Virus record (IMG/VR): IMGVR_UViG_3300037193_000801
Span: 1 to 20,933 of that record
Reading direction: 5' to 3' (one strand)
Source: a virus
Length of the DNA: 20,933 nucleotides
Shown: positions 6,402 to 14,627 of the stretch, piece after piece
Position numbering within the stretch: position 1 is the first letter of the stretch
Layout: every line of letters starts with the position of its first letter
Notes under the pieces: model-generated
The model's database searches: none
The model's input: the letters and a program-made list of their open reading frames with translations, nothing else
Told to the model about the DNA's origin: nothing
Program-made: the position numbers and the translations under genes

Positions 6402-6974
6402 TTAGAGCGGGACGACGAACAGGCGCCGGTCGTTGACCACGCCGGATCCGGAGCTGACGTTGTACTTGAGGGTGAAGGTGTTCAGGCCCGGAGTCAGCTC
6501 CGTCGCGAGGTCCATCCACCCGGCCCGCAGGTTCAGGCCGGATGCGGAGTTGGACACGGAGTAGCCGATGGACCTCGTCTTGGACGTCTCCACGCTCGTC
6601 TCCCCCGAGATCTCGTAACTGGCCTCGCACCGGGCGCTGACGGACGCGTTACGGATGTTGACGCGGTACCCCACCAGAGCCTGTACCCCCGTCAGGACCG
6701 TGACGGCCGGGCCGGGGGTGGAGGGGCGCTCCGTGGAGTTCTCGTTCTCGGGGTCCCCGAACGACGTGGACGTGAAGTCGACGGACTGGGTGTCGATGAT
6801 CGACGCGGGGGTGCGCTGGACGATCCGGTTCGTGTCGGACGCGGCGAACCAGGACCCGGCGGACGTCGCTCGGGACGGCATGGTCTCGGCCAGGTTGTCC
6901 CGGATGAAGGTGTTCCACTGCGCCGCCGTGAAGACGGACCCGGCGACCGCTGTGAACGGGGCTGTCCACGCCAT
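6402..6974 (-). CDS. Small tail protein, paralogue B
   Basis: This 190-residue protein is the middle member of the three-copy family. It starts MAWTAPFTAVAGSVFTAAQW with FIRDNLAETMPSRAT following. It ends LTPGLNTFTLKYNVSSGSG, then RRLFVVPL. The ATG at 6974 shares its A with the stop of the upstream gene (TGATG). I rejected a longer reading frame extending to 8042 because that region is already coded by other genes. Compared with copy A it has a short acidic insertion (ENENSTERPSTPGP) in the middle. It is probably a virion tail-tip or fibre-like protein; receptor contact is inference. Confidence 0.8.
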   Translation of the reverse strand: MAWTAPFTAVAGSVFTAAQWNTFIRDNLAETMPSRATSAGSWFAASDTNRIVQRTPASIIDTQSVDFTSTSFGDPENENSTERPSTPGPAVTVLTGVQALVGYRVNIRNASVSARCEASYEISGETSVETSKTRSIGYSVSNSASGLNLRAGWMDLATELTPGLNTFTLKYNVSSGSGVVNDRRLFVVPL

Positions 6975-7270
6975 CAGGACCCCAGGTCCGGATCCGGAGG
7001 CTCTAGGTGCTCCTCGTCGATGACCGGCGGCCGATAGGGCAGCTGCGGGTAGTCGGCGTCCCGTGCGTTGGTCAGCACGGTGTTCATCTCGGGGTCCGTG
7101 GCGGTCCCCTTGAGGAACAGGATCCGCAGGATGCAGCCGGTCACCACAGCGCCGGACACCGCGAGGGCGCGCACCGGAAGGTCTGCCTGGCGCAGGTCGT
7201 ACCCGAGTTTCTGGCTGACGGCGGACTGCACCCTCCAGACCTGGAGCGCGTACTGCTTGATGGTGGCCAT
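6974..7270 (-). CDS. Small protein between tail paralogues, unknown
   Basis: This 98-residue protein is not recognised and is unrelated to its paralogous neighbours. It starts MATIKQYALQVWRVQSAVSQ with GTGAGG just upstream of the ATG. It has a moderately hydrophobic stretch at about 34-55 (ALAVSGAVVTGCILRILFL) that is too polar at its edges to call a membrane segment with confidence. It ends in a Pro/Glu/Asp-rich tail (PPVIDEEHLEPPDPDLGS). Its position inside the tail-gene array suggests a small structural component or an adaptor, but no function can be read from it. Confidence 0.7.
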   Translation of the reverse strand: MATIKQYALQVWRVQSAVSQKLGYDLRQADLPVRALAVSGAVVTGCILRILFLKGTATDPEMNTVLTNARDADYPQLPYRPPVIDEEHLEPPDPDLGS

Positions 7271-7276
7271 GGGTCC

Positions 7277-7816
7277 TCACAGGGGGATGACGGCTATCTC
7301 GCGCCGCTGGAAACGGGCGGTCGACGACCCGGCCCGGTACTGCATGGTGAAGGTGTTCGACCCGGCAGTGAGACCGGTGAAGACGTGGAACATCCCGTAC
7401 CGCACGAAGTTGCCCGCCTGCACCCCGTCGGAGAGCAGGGCCCAGCTGTCCGACGCGGAGACGGAGGACGCCCCGGTGACGGCGACGGAGGACAGGCACG
7501 CGGAGTTGGCCGTGTCGTTGGCCTGGCTGGCGGCGAAGTAGACGATCGCGATCGTCCCGCAGGTGACGGAGAGGGACGGGCCCGGCGTCGCCAGGTCGGT
7601 GTACGACGTGGACGTGGTGCTCTCGTTGGTGGAGACGGACGTGGTGCTCGGAGTCCTCGTCGTGATCGCGTTTGTTCCCGTGGAGACGAACAGCTGGGAC
7701 GCGGCTGTGGCCTTGGCCGGTGCGGTCTCGTTGAGGTTGTCGCGGACGTACTGGTTGAACTCGGCCGCCGAGAACGTCGCCCCGGAGACCGCCGTCATGG
7801 GCGCGGACCAGGTCAT
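7277..7816 (-). CDS. Small tail protein, paralogue C
   Basis: This 179-residue protein is the first-transcribed member of the three-copy family. It starts MTWSAPMTAVSGATFSAAEF with YVRDNLNETAPAKAT following, almost identical to copy A at 34-48. The middle and C-terminus diverge (FHVFTGLTAGSNTFTMQYRA, then RREIAVIPL). A 44-bp stretch (7707-7750) is identical to 6282-6325 in copy A. It is rich in Ser, Thr and Ala, with beta-type spacing, and has no catalytic motif. Its ATG overlaps the stop of the zinc-ribbon gene upstream (TGATG). It is probably a tail-tip protein with a common anchor and a variable outer part. Confidence 0.8.
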   Translation of the reverse strand: MTWSAPMTAVSGATFSAAEFNQYVRDNLNETAPAKATAASQLFVSTGTNAITTRTPSTTSVSTNESTTSTSYTDLATPGPSLSVTCGTIAIVYFAASQANDTANSACLSSVAVTGASSVSASDSWALLSDGVQAGNFVRYGMFHVFTGLTAGSNTFTMQYRAGSSTARFQRREIAVIPL

Positions 7817-8175
7817 CAGAGCACCCCGTGTTCCTCGTTCTCGTCGAGCAGGTCACGCACGCTCTGCCCGTGGGGGACGTGGAAGTTGACGGCCACCGGG
7901 TGGTCCTTCGGGTACCAGTTCCGGGTCTGGGGGACCGGCCGCAGGGAGAGCACCTGGAGGATCTCGTGCTCACGGTCCGGCCACTCGATGCCCGACTGGA
8001 TCCCGCAGTTGGAGCACAGGTAGAACGGCCTCCGGACGTCACGGGGCCCGTTCATCCGGGACGGGGTATACAGGAACTCCACGTTGCCGCAGCTACGGGG
8101 GCAGTCGGCCACCCACTCGCCGCTGTAGACGTACGCGCGGGCGACGGTCTGCACCTCGCTGGGTGTCTCGAACAA
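7816..8175 (-). CDS. Zinc-ribbon protein in the tail region (TTG start)
   Basis: This 119-residue protein carries paired cysteines, C25-x3-C29 and C54-x2-C57 (DCPRSCGN and YLCSNCGIQ), typical of a zinc ribbon. The C-terminal half (RNWYPKDHPVAVNFHVPHGQ) has no recognised domain. The start is TTG at 8175, chosen because a strong GAGGAGGGACC site lies directly before it and the next in-frame start would remove the first Cys pair. It sits between the large minor tail protein and the tail paralogues, so it is either a virion component stabilised by zinc or a small assembly factor. Confidence 0.75.
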   Translation of the reverse strand: MFETPSEVQTVARAYVYSGEWVADCPRSCGNVEFLYTPSRMNGPRDVRRPFYLCSNCGIQSGIEWPDREHEILQVLSLRPVPQTRNWYPKDHPVAVNFHVPHGQSVRDLLDENEEHGVL

Positions 8176-8184
8176 GGTCCCTCC

Positions 8185-10572
8185 TCAGGTCCCGAACAGG
8201 CCCGTGTCGAACACGCCCTGAGTGGGGTGGTCGAAGATGAACACGGTCGAGGCATTATCCGCCGTGATCGGGTCGAACACGCCCTGGTCGAACCCCGAGC
8301 CACGGACGTCGAACCTGAAAGGGTTCGCCGTGGAGACGAGGTCCCGCTCACAGCCGAAGACCACGGCGTGCACGGGAGGCTTGCCGTCCTGGTTGATGCG
8401 CCGGACCGTGTGGGTGACCCTCTCCACGAAAAAGTCCGCGTCCAGGCTGGCCTCGCCGTGCGTGATGTGGATGCGGTCGCTGACCGTCCGGGTGAGGATC
8501 TGGACGAAGTGCTCCGGGTTCTCGGAGACCACTCTCAGCTGCACCGTGGGGCGCCTCTGCGCGTACTGGAGCAGGACCATTCCGGCGATGGCGTCCGCAT
8601 CGTTCGCGTTCGCCCACGGGGCCGCGTCCGGGTAGGCGCGCTCGCCGTGCAGGGTGATCGAGCCGGTGTCCTGGCGGGTGACCTTGATCGTTTTGGTCAC
8701 GGTGATCGGCTTGGCGCGCAGCTTCAGGGACGACACGACCACGGCGCCGCCCACAGCCAGGAGGGTGATCTTCACGGACTGGCCGGAGGTCCGGGACATG
8801 ACCACGTTCAGGGTCCCGGCGCCGGACACCGTGTAGTCCGTCCCGGACACCGGGGTGACGGCGTCCACGAACGGGTCCGACGTGGAGATTGCGATCTCCG
8901 TGCTCTGGCCGATGCCGAGGGAGATCGTGTCTTCCGACGTCCAGACGTCCTCCAGGTCCCCGCTGACGATCCGCTCCGGCACGTCGAACGAGACGGAGTT
9001 GATGATGTCCCTCCAGCCGTGGGCGTAGGTGAAGGGCGCCGTGAAGTCCAGGCCGGTCGACGCGGGGGAGTCACAGCCCACGGCCTGTGCGGAGAACTCC
9101 GCCTGGACGCTGACCGACTCCGTCCGCAGCAGCCGGTGGTGCCGGTCCCGGAAGATGAAGGTGTTGTCCGGGCCGACGTAGGCGATGGACGGCGGGCCCT
9201 CCGACTTCACCAGCTCATTGATCGCGGCGAACGCGTCCGTGCCCTCCGCCCACCAGTACGGGACCACGGTGGCCCCGAGGTCGATGTCCCGGCCGCCGGT
9301 CCATCCGGCCAGGTCCAGGATCGTGTCGATGAGCGCGCCGGTCCGCATGGCTGTGTAGACCCCGGTCGACAGCTTCACGCCCTGGAGATCGTTGAGCCCG
9401 TCCAGGAACGTGAACTCCACCGTGCGGTTGGCCCGGTCCACCCGCAGGTCGTAGTCGTCGATCCGGCCTCGCGCGATGGGGTACGTGGTGGTGTCGTACT
9501 GCACCTGTGCCCGCATCTCGCGGGCGGGGTTGAGGTCCCCGAACAGGGGCGAGGACGGGTCGTCCGGGTAGTACGTCCCGTTGGAGTTGTTGAGCGTGAA
9601 CGCCGATGAGCCCACGGCCGCCGGGTTGAGCTGACGCTCCTGGTCCCGGCCGTAGGTGGCGGTGACCTCGGAGATCAGGTCGGGCGTCACGTCGTCGCCG
9701 GGGCTGAACGACCCGTCGCCGTCCCAGTCCACCTCGAACGCGTACTGGGGCAGACCTCCTACGGAGCACAGGTCCCAGGGACCCGAGACGGCCTGCACGG
9801 TCGCGTCGTACGCGGTCCCGGCCGCCGTCGCGGTCCCGGCGGACGCGTTGACCACGGTGGCCGTGGAGGCGGGCTTGAGGGCGATGGAGAATCCTGCGGA
9901 CCCGTACTCCAGGAACGCATCGCTGGACGTCGTGGTGCGCTGGGTCTGGAGCCCCGGCGCCAGGCCCCCGTTCGAGTCGTACAGGGCCGCACCCAGCTCG
10001 CCGAACCCGTCATTGTCGTCAACGCGTTCGGAGTTGGTGCCGCCCGAGATCGTGAACGTCTGCGCCGTGTCGCCAGAGCTGCCCGCCCGGACGGTCAGGA
10101 GCCAGTCCTGGTTCACCGCCGTGGTGAGCTGCGGGTGCGCGAACGCCGCGTCGGTCGAGACCGTGGAGGACTGCGACCAGGTATCGATCGGACCCGTGGT
10201 GTCCACGCCCGTGTAGGCGGCCGTGAACGCGATCAGGTACGGGTCCCCGGTGGGCCACGTCTGTGTGCTCACGGAGAGGCTGACCGATGCCCCCAGGGAC
10301 CCGTTGTCGACCCGGTGCCAGACGATCAGGCGGGGGTACCCCTTGTACGGGGACTGGGTGGACGGGGCGGGGTTGGATACAGCGAGCAGGGTCCACCCGG
10401 CGGGGGTCGGCGGGTTGAGGTTGTTGTCCGCCAGGTAGACGAGGATGAGCCAGTCCCCGCTGGCGTGTCCGGCCGGGAGCGCGACGCTCACGCTCGTGGA
10501 CCCTCCGCCGGGAGGAAGCGTGGCCACGTCCAGCTTGGTCCGGGCGCCCGCAGCTTTGAAGGCGATGGCCAT
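8185..10572 (-). CDS. Large minor tail protein (hub/tip-like)
   Basis: This 795-residue protein follows the tape measure gene, where siphoviruses encode distal tail and hub proteins. Residues about 1-245 resemble a beta-sandwich of the kind seen in phage tail and carbohydrate-binding proteins (SVALPAGHASGDWLILVYLA). From about 265 on, DLCSVGGLPQYAFEVDWDGD begins a hub-like section with FTLNNSNGTYYPDD and a YPIARGRIDDYDLRVD stretch, as in actinophage minor tail proteins. The C-terminus repeats a short motif (QGVFDP, then QGVFDTGLFGT). The ATG abuts the tape measure stop, with GGGGAGG inside the end of that gene. No enzyme motif is visible. It probably links the tail tube to the tip proteins downstream. 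Confidence 0.8.
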   Translation of the reverse strand: MAIAFKAAGARTKLDVATLPPGGGSTSVSVALPAGHASGDWLILVYLADNNLNPPTPAGWTLLAVSNPAPSTQSPYKGYPRLIVWHRVDNGSLGASVSLSVSTQTWPTGDPYLIAFTAAYTGVDTTGPIDTWSQSSTVSTDAAFAHPQLTTAVNQDWLLTVRAGSSGDTAQTFTISGGTNSERVDDNDGFGELGAALYDSNGGLAPGLQTQRTTTSSDAFLEYGSAGFSIALKPASTATVVNASAGTATAAGTAYDATVQAVSGPWDLCSVGGLPQYAFEVDWDGDGSFSPGDDVTPDLISEVTATYGRDQERQLNPAAVGSSAFTLNNSNGTYYPDDPSSPLFGDLNPAREMRAQVQYDTTTYPIARGRIDDYDLRVDRANRTVEFTFLDGLNDLQGVKLSTGVYTAMRTGALIDTILDLAGWTGGRDIDLGATVVPYWWAEGTDAFAAINELVKSEGPPSIAYVGPDNTFIFRDRHHRLLRTESVSVQAEFSAQAVGCDSPASTGLDFTAPFTYAHGWRDIINSVSFDVPERIVSGDLEDVWTSEDTISLGIGQSTEIAISTSDPFVDAVTPVSGTDYTVSGAGTLNVVMSRTSGQSVKITLLAVGGAVVVSSLKLRAKPITVTKTIKVTRQDTGSITLHGERAYPDAAPWANANDADAIAGMVLLQYAQRRPTVQLRVVSENPEHFVQILTRTVSDRIHITHGEASLDADFFVERVTHTVRRINQDGKPPVHAVVFGCERDLVSTANPFRFDVRGSGFDQGVFDPITADNASTVFIFDHPTQGVFDTGLFGT

Positions 10573-13500
10573 CTAGGGCAGCCTCCCCTTCCGCTTGATC
10601 GACGTCAGCGACTCCACCAGCCAGTCCTCGGTCTCCTGGCGGCTGCCGATCACCCCGTGGTTCTCGATGACGAGCCGCTCCACGGTAAGCCCTCCGCCCC
10701 CGGTCGCCAGAGCGGCCGTCCGGCGCGCGTTGAGGACGCGCCAGCCTGCCGGGCTGTACCCCATCTCCGGGCCGTCCTCCCCGAACAGGTGCCAGCCTCC
10801 GACCGTCCCGTTGGTCCCGTTGCGGTACCCGCCCTTGCGGTTGTAGGCGCGGGGCAGGGAGCCGTAGGCCGCCAGCGCGTACCGCATCGAGGAGTAGATG
10901 TTGGCTGCCGGATTGACGGACACGCCGTACAGGAACGGGCCCGTCTTGCGGTACTTGCCCGCATACGAACGGAACGTCGGGCCGATCACCTGCATCAGCC
11001 CGACCGACGGGTGACCGGCCTTCCAGTTGCTGTCCCACTTGTTGACGATCGTCGGGTTGCCGCCAGACTCCTGGTTCATCCGGCGCAGCGTGATGCCTGT
11101 GTACGCGGCGGGCTGGCCGACCTGCCGGAGCATCATCTGCACGACCCCGGCCCACCTCTTCACTCCGGAGCCCCCGCTGGAGCCGAGACCGACCGCGCTG
11201 CCGATGCCCCCGAGGATGTCCCCGGCGGAGTCCTTCACCGCCTTGATGAGCCCGTCCACGGCCATCCGGGGGAGCTTGGTGGCCATCTTGACCCAGGGGG
11301 AGTTGCCCAGCTTGGACATGCCCGACAGGGAGGCCAGCAGCAGCTTCTTGGCCTTGCCGACAGGGTCCCCGAGGAAGTCGGCGACGCCCTTGGCCGCTCC
11401 GGTCGCGGCCCCGGTCACCTTGCTGGCCGCCTTGCCGAGGGTCCCGAGGATGCCCCCGTCCTCCATGAAGTGCGCTCCGGCCGCCTCCCACAGCCCGCGC
11501 GCGCGGGTGGCGTACTTCGGGTCCGTGGGGATCACGTACTCCGGGTACGCCGGGTTGCCCTCGCCGACGATGGCTGTGGGCCGGTTGAAGATCCCCATGC
11601 CGGACCTGCCGACCGTCCCTCCGGCCGCCAGCTCCTTGACCGTCTTCAGCCCGTTCTTGATCCCGATCCAGCCTGCGATCTTCCCCCAGACCGAGACGAT
11701 CCCTTTGTTCCACACGTTGCGCAGCACCCAGTTGATGGGCGACTTGGCCTTGTTCTTGATCCCGTTCCAGATCACCCCGATACCGTCACGCATGTCGGAA
11801 AAGAACCCTTTGACCTTGTCCCGCAGGGTGCGGGCCCAGCCGGGGATCGTCTGGGTGAAAAAGGTCCGTATCGGACTGAAGACGCGGTTCTTGATGCTGG
11901 TGAAGACTCCGGAGACCCGGTCGCGCAGGCCGTTCCAGGCGCCCACGACCCGGTCGCGCAGGGCGCGCGCGGCGCCGGGGATCGTCTGGGTGAAGAAGTT
12001 GATGATGGGCCGGATGACGAACCGCTGGTACAGGCCCCACGCCGCCCGGACCCCCGAGACGATCAGGTTCCAGAACTGGACGATCTTGTTCCAGACGAAC
12101 TTGGCGGCCCCCGGCACGGCCTCCAGGTAGAACCACAGGAACGGCTTGACCAGGAACTTGTAGTACAGACCCCAGGCCGTCTTGGCGGCGCCCCAGATGA
12201 AGTTCCAGTACTGGACGATGATGTTCCAGACGAACTTGGCCGCTGCGGGCACGGCTTCCGTGTAGAACCACAAGAACGGCCGGACCAGGAACTTGTAGTA
12301 CAGGTCCCAAGCCTTTTTGAAGAAGTCGACAAAGGGACCGGCGAACCAGCGGCCGATCGCGGCGGCCACGTTCTTCACGCCCTCCATCGCCTTGTTGACG
12401 ATGTTGCGGAACGTCTCGGATTTCTTGTACGCGAGGATGAAGGCGCCCACGAGCAGCGCGATTCCGGCGATGATCAGTCCGATGGGGTTACTGATGATCG
12501 CGATGGCGAGCAGGCGGAACCCGGTCGCGGTGAGCACGAGACCGAGACGGAGCGCGACGAGGCCGTACCGGAAGGCGAGCATGACGCCGGAGGCGACCCG
12601 CATCGCGAGGCTGAAGGTGGCGGTTGCAGCTGCCGCGATCCGGCTGGCCAGCGCGTGCGCCACGAGGGATATCCGGTGCGCGACGAGGACAACCCGGCTG
12701 GCGTAGGTCACGCCCGTGCTCGTGGTGACCGACGTGGTGAACAGCCACGTGGCAGCTGTCGCGGCAGCGGAGTAGATCGCGTACAGCTTCATTGCTGTGT
12801 TCACCGCGAGGATCGCGGGGACCAGCACCTGGAGGACCGGGGTGGGGATCGCGTCGATGATCTGCGCGAAGATACCGGCGATGGTGATTCCGACCCCGGC
12901 CAGGGGTCCGGCGGAGTCGGAGATCTTCCCCATGGCCTCGGCGATGGAGCGAAACAGATCCCCCAGCTTGGGCCCGGCGTTCTCGGCGGTCTGCACGAAG
13001 GTCTGGAAGCCCCCGCTGGAGCCCAGGTTGGCGCTCCAGTCGGCGAACCGCTGGCCCATCTCGGCCATGCCCCCTCCCACGCGCTCCTGGAAGGGGGCGA
13101 ACGCGTTCAGGATCCCGAGGATCCCCGCCACCATGTCCTTGCCGAAGGACAGGAAGTCGCGGAGCGCACCCCCGGCGTTCTTGCGCATGTTGTCGCCGAA
13201 CTCGCGGAAGATCCGCCCGGCGGACCCCTCCCCCAGGGTGTCCATGAATCCCTGGATCGCTCCGGCCGCCGACCTGACGAACGGGGTGAGGCTGGGCAGG
13301 AGTCGGCGGACCCCTTGCAGGGCGCGGGTGAAGATCGGCATCGTGGCGCCGCTGAGGGAGTCGGACCACCGTTCAAAGTCGTCCTTGAGCCCCAGGAACT
13401 CCTTGGCGGTCGCCCTCGTCGCCGGGGTCATCTCCGCCATCTTGGCCTTGTATTCGTCCTGCGCCTTGCGCGCGGCGTTGGACGCCGTCTTGGACTCCGA

Positions 13501-13914
13501 CAGGGCCTTGTTGTACTTCAGCGCCTCCTCGCGCGCGGTGTCCGTCATCTTGGACGTGATCTTGATGGAGGCGCCGTACTCCACGCCGAACTTCTTGGCG
13601 ACCTTTTGGGCGTACGCCTTGGCCTGGTCCGCCTTGGCGCTCTTCTCCTGGGCTGTCTTGTACTTCTCGTTCGCGTCCGTAATTTTCTGGAACTGCGGGA
13701 TGACAGCAGCGCCGAACGCTCCGGCCGCCGCTCCGGCGGACGCCAGCGCGCCGCCGATCGCGCCGATCCCCGTGGCCACGAGAGCCGTGGCCGGGAGGAG
13801 CGTGGTCGTCAGCGCGCTGGCGGCGATGGACCCGAAGCCCTTGAGCGCTTTCAGGGCGGGCTTGGTGTCCGACTCGATCCGGACGAACCCTGTGGCGACC
13901 AGGATGCTAGCCAT
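10573..13914 (-). CDS. Tape measure protein with lytic transglycosylase domain
   Basis: This 1113-residue protein sets tail length and is ejected with the DNA. The N-terminal 200 residues are Ala/Lys-rich helices (SAKADQAKAYAQKVAKKFGV). Residues about 360-500 hold several hydrophobic segments, and 535-711 form about four 45-residue repeats. The last 180 residues resemble a soluble lytic transglycosylase domain: MNQESGGNP with a probable catalytic Glu near 949, GLMQVIGPTF, and an AYGSLPRAYNRKGGY stretch. This domain would open peptidoglycan during DNA entry. The ATG overlaps the chaperone stop by 8 bp. The gene length predicts a tail of very roughly 165 nm by the usual 1.5 angstrom per residue rule. 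Confidence 0.93.
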   Translation of the reverse strand: MASILVATGFVRIESDTKPALKALKGFGSIAASALTTTLLPATALVATGIGAIGGALASAGAAAGAFGAAVIPQFQKITDANEKYKTAQEKSAKADQAKAYAQKVAKKFGVEYGASIKITSKMTDTAREEALKYNKALSESKTASNAARKAQDEYKAKMAEMTPATRATAKEFLGLKDDFERWSDSLSGATMPIFTRALQGVRRLLPSLTPFVRSAAGAIQGFMDTLGEGSAGRIFREFGDNMRKNAGGALRDFLSFGKDMVAGILGILNAFAPFQERVGGGMAEMGQRFADWSANLGSSGGFQTFVQTAENAGPKLGDLFRSIAEAMGKISDSAGPLAGVGITIAGIFAQIIDAIPTPVLQVLVPAILAVNTAMKLYAIYSAAATAATWLFTTSVTTSTGVTYASRVVLVAHRISLVAHALASRIAAAATATFSLAMRVASGVMLAFRYGLVALRLGLVLTATGFRLLAIAIISNPIGLIIAGIALLVGAFILAYKKSETFRNIVNKAMEGVKNVAAAIGRWFAGPFVDFFKKAWDLYYKFLVRPFLWFYTEAVPAAAKFVWNIIVQYWNFIWGAAKTAWGLYYKFLVKPFLWFYLEAVPGAAKFVWNKIVQFWNLIVSGVRAAWGLYQRFVIRPIINFFTQTIPGAARALRDRVVGAWNGLRDRVSGVFTSIKNRVFSPIRTFFTQTIPGWARTLRDKVKGFFSDMRDGIGVIWNGIKNKAKSPINWVLRNVWNKGIVSVWGKIAGWIGIKNGLKTVKELAAGGTVGRSGMGIFNRPTAIVGEGNPAYPEYVIPTDPKYATRARGLWEAAGAHFMEDGGILGTLGKAASKVTGAATGAAKGVADFLGDPVGKAKKLLLASLSGMSKLGNSPWVKMATKLPRMAVDGLIKAVKDSAGDILGGIGSAVGLGSSGGSGVKRWAGVVQMMLRQVGQPAAYTGITLRRMNQESGGNPTIVNKWDSNWKAGHPSVGLMQVIGPTFRSYAGKYRKTGPFLYGVSVNPAANIYSSMRYALAAYGSLPRAYNRKGGYRNGTNGTVGGWHLFGEDGPEMGYSPAGWRVLNARRTAALATGGGGLTVERLVIENHGVIGSRQETEDWLVESLTSIKRKGRLP
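11782..12312 (-). repeat. Tandem 135-bp repeats in the tape measure gene
   Basis: Four units of 45 codons run from 12312 leftward: 12312-12178, 12177-12043, 12042-11908 and a shorter one from 11907. Units 1 and 2 are close to identical in protein (AWDLYYKFLVRPFLWFY and AWGLYYKFLVKPFLWFY). Units 3 and 4 share FFTQTIPG followed by AR and LRD. A 21-base string is identical at 12148-12168 and 12283-12303, exactly 135 bp apart. This fits growth of the tape measure by unit duplication. Confidence 0.85.
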
Positions 13915-14305
13915 CGAGTGTCACCCCCTGTGCGGCCAGCATCTGCTGGCTCTCCGTCTCGTCGTCCGTCCACCACGACGGAACCTTCAGCCCGTCCTCC
14001 GTGACCTTTGGCCGGACCGGACCGGGCCTGCGCGTGTGCAGCGGCGTCCACCACTCCGCCACGCCCATCTCGTTGTCCAGCTGCCGGGACACCGCTTCCG
14101 CACTCTCGTTCTCGCGCACCTCGCGCGCGTCGACCCGTGCGGCGTACAGGATGTTCAGGAAGCTGTCGAGGGGGAGGCTGCGGAGATCGACACCACGTCC
14201 GGCATGCTGTCCGTCGAGGTAATGCCAGGTACCGGGGGCGAGCCCCCACTGGACGAGCTGCTGGATCCGGTCGTAGGGCGGAGCCCGTACTCCTCGAACA
14301 GCCAC
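13907..14305 (-). CDS. Tail assembly chaperone, T-type frame (made by -1 frameshift)
   Basis: This frame lies in the -1 register relative to the chaperone gene upstream and overlaps it from 14305 to 14155. Its first codon is a GTG right after an in-frame TGA and has no ribosome binding site, so it is probably read as an extension of the first chaperone, as in lambda G/GT. A joined product slipping at CCT (14277-14275) to CCC would have about 227 residues and read ...EYGLRPYDRIQQLVQWGLA. Beyond that lie DLRSLPLDSFLNILY and a basic, Trp-containing C-terminus. The protein would bind the tape measure and tail tube subunits during assembly and leave before maturity. Confidence 0.75.
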   Translation of the reverse strand: MAVRGVRAPPYDRIQQLVQWGLAPGTWHYLDGQHAGRGVDLRSLPLDSFLNILYAARVDAREVRENESAEAVSRQLDNEMGVAEWWTPLHTRRPGPVRPKVTEDGLKVPSWWTDDETESQQMLAAQGVTLDG

Positions 14306-14589
14306 TCAACGACGTCGTTGAGCTGCTCCATGTCGATGGGGTTGGTCTTGTCCGCCATGCGCTGCTGGAACCGGAGGAGGGACTCCGGCACGAGCATGTT
14401 CTCCAGCGTCTTGCGCAGGAGGCTCACCTGTTCGCGCGGAGACATCTGGGTGGGGTCGGCCGTGGTGATCTGCTCGGCGAAAGAGATCATCTCCTCCGCC
14501 GGAATCGCGGCAACGGCCGTGAACAGGTCCTCGTCGATGCGGAACTGCGGAGCCTTCCGCCTGCGGGTGAAGTCCTTGATCTCGCTCAT
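14155..14589 (-). CDS. Tail assembly chaperone, G-type
   Basis: This 144-residue protein lies immediately before the tape measure gene, where siphoviruses encode the tail assembly chaperone. It is helical and acidic (FRIDEDLFTAVAAIPAEEMI, then EQVSLLRKTLENMLVPESLL), and it ends in a low-complexity Ser/Gly/Thr/Pro tail of about 40 residues from the TTGSSSSSS stretch. That tail is not protein-like, whereas the -1 frame over the same DNA is. The ATG at 14589 has no clear Shine-Dalgarno; an in-frame GTG at 14607 lacks one too. It holds tape measure protein in an assembly-ready state. Confidence 0.8.
   Translation of the reverse strand: MSEIKDFTRRRKAPQFRIDEDLFTAVAAIPAEEMISFAEQITTADPTQMSPREQVSLLRKTLENMLVPESLLRFQQRMADKTNPIDMEQLNDVVEWLFEEYGLRPTTGSSSSSSGGSPPVPGITSTDSMPDVVSISAASPSTAS
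14272..14280 (-). other. Candidate programmed -1 frameshift site
   Basis: On the - strand the codons CGC CCT ACG span 14280-14272. A tRNA-Pro on CCT slipping back one base would re-pair with CCC and then read TAC, entering the T-type frame. The zero frame turns low-complexity directly afterwards. It is not a classical XXXYYYZ heptamer. A short GGGGG-CTCG-CCCCC hairpin (14247-14234) lies about 25 bases downstream and could stimulate slipping, or offer an alternative slip site. Confidence 0.45.
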
Positions 14590-14627
14590 GGGCGGAGCAT
14601 AGGGCACGGGGTGCCCATGATCGCTCG

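Noticed and set aside
6975-8042. Leftward extension of tail paralogue B up to 8042
   Set aside because: The upstream region is coded by three other genes in other frames; the ATG at 6974 gives the start matching its paralogues.
10135-14004. A 1289-codon rightward ORF opposite the tape measure gene
   Set aside because: It is the antisense of a well-supported gene and consists of Asp/Arg/Gly/Pro-rich sequence with no domains.
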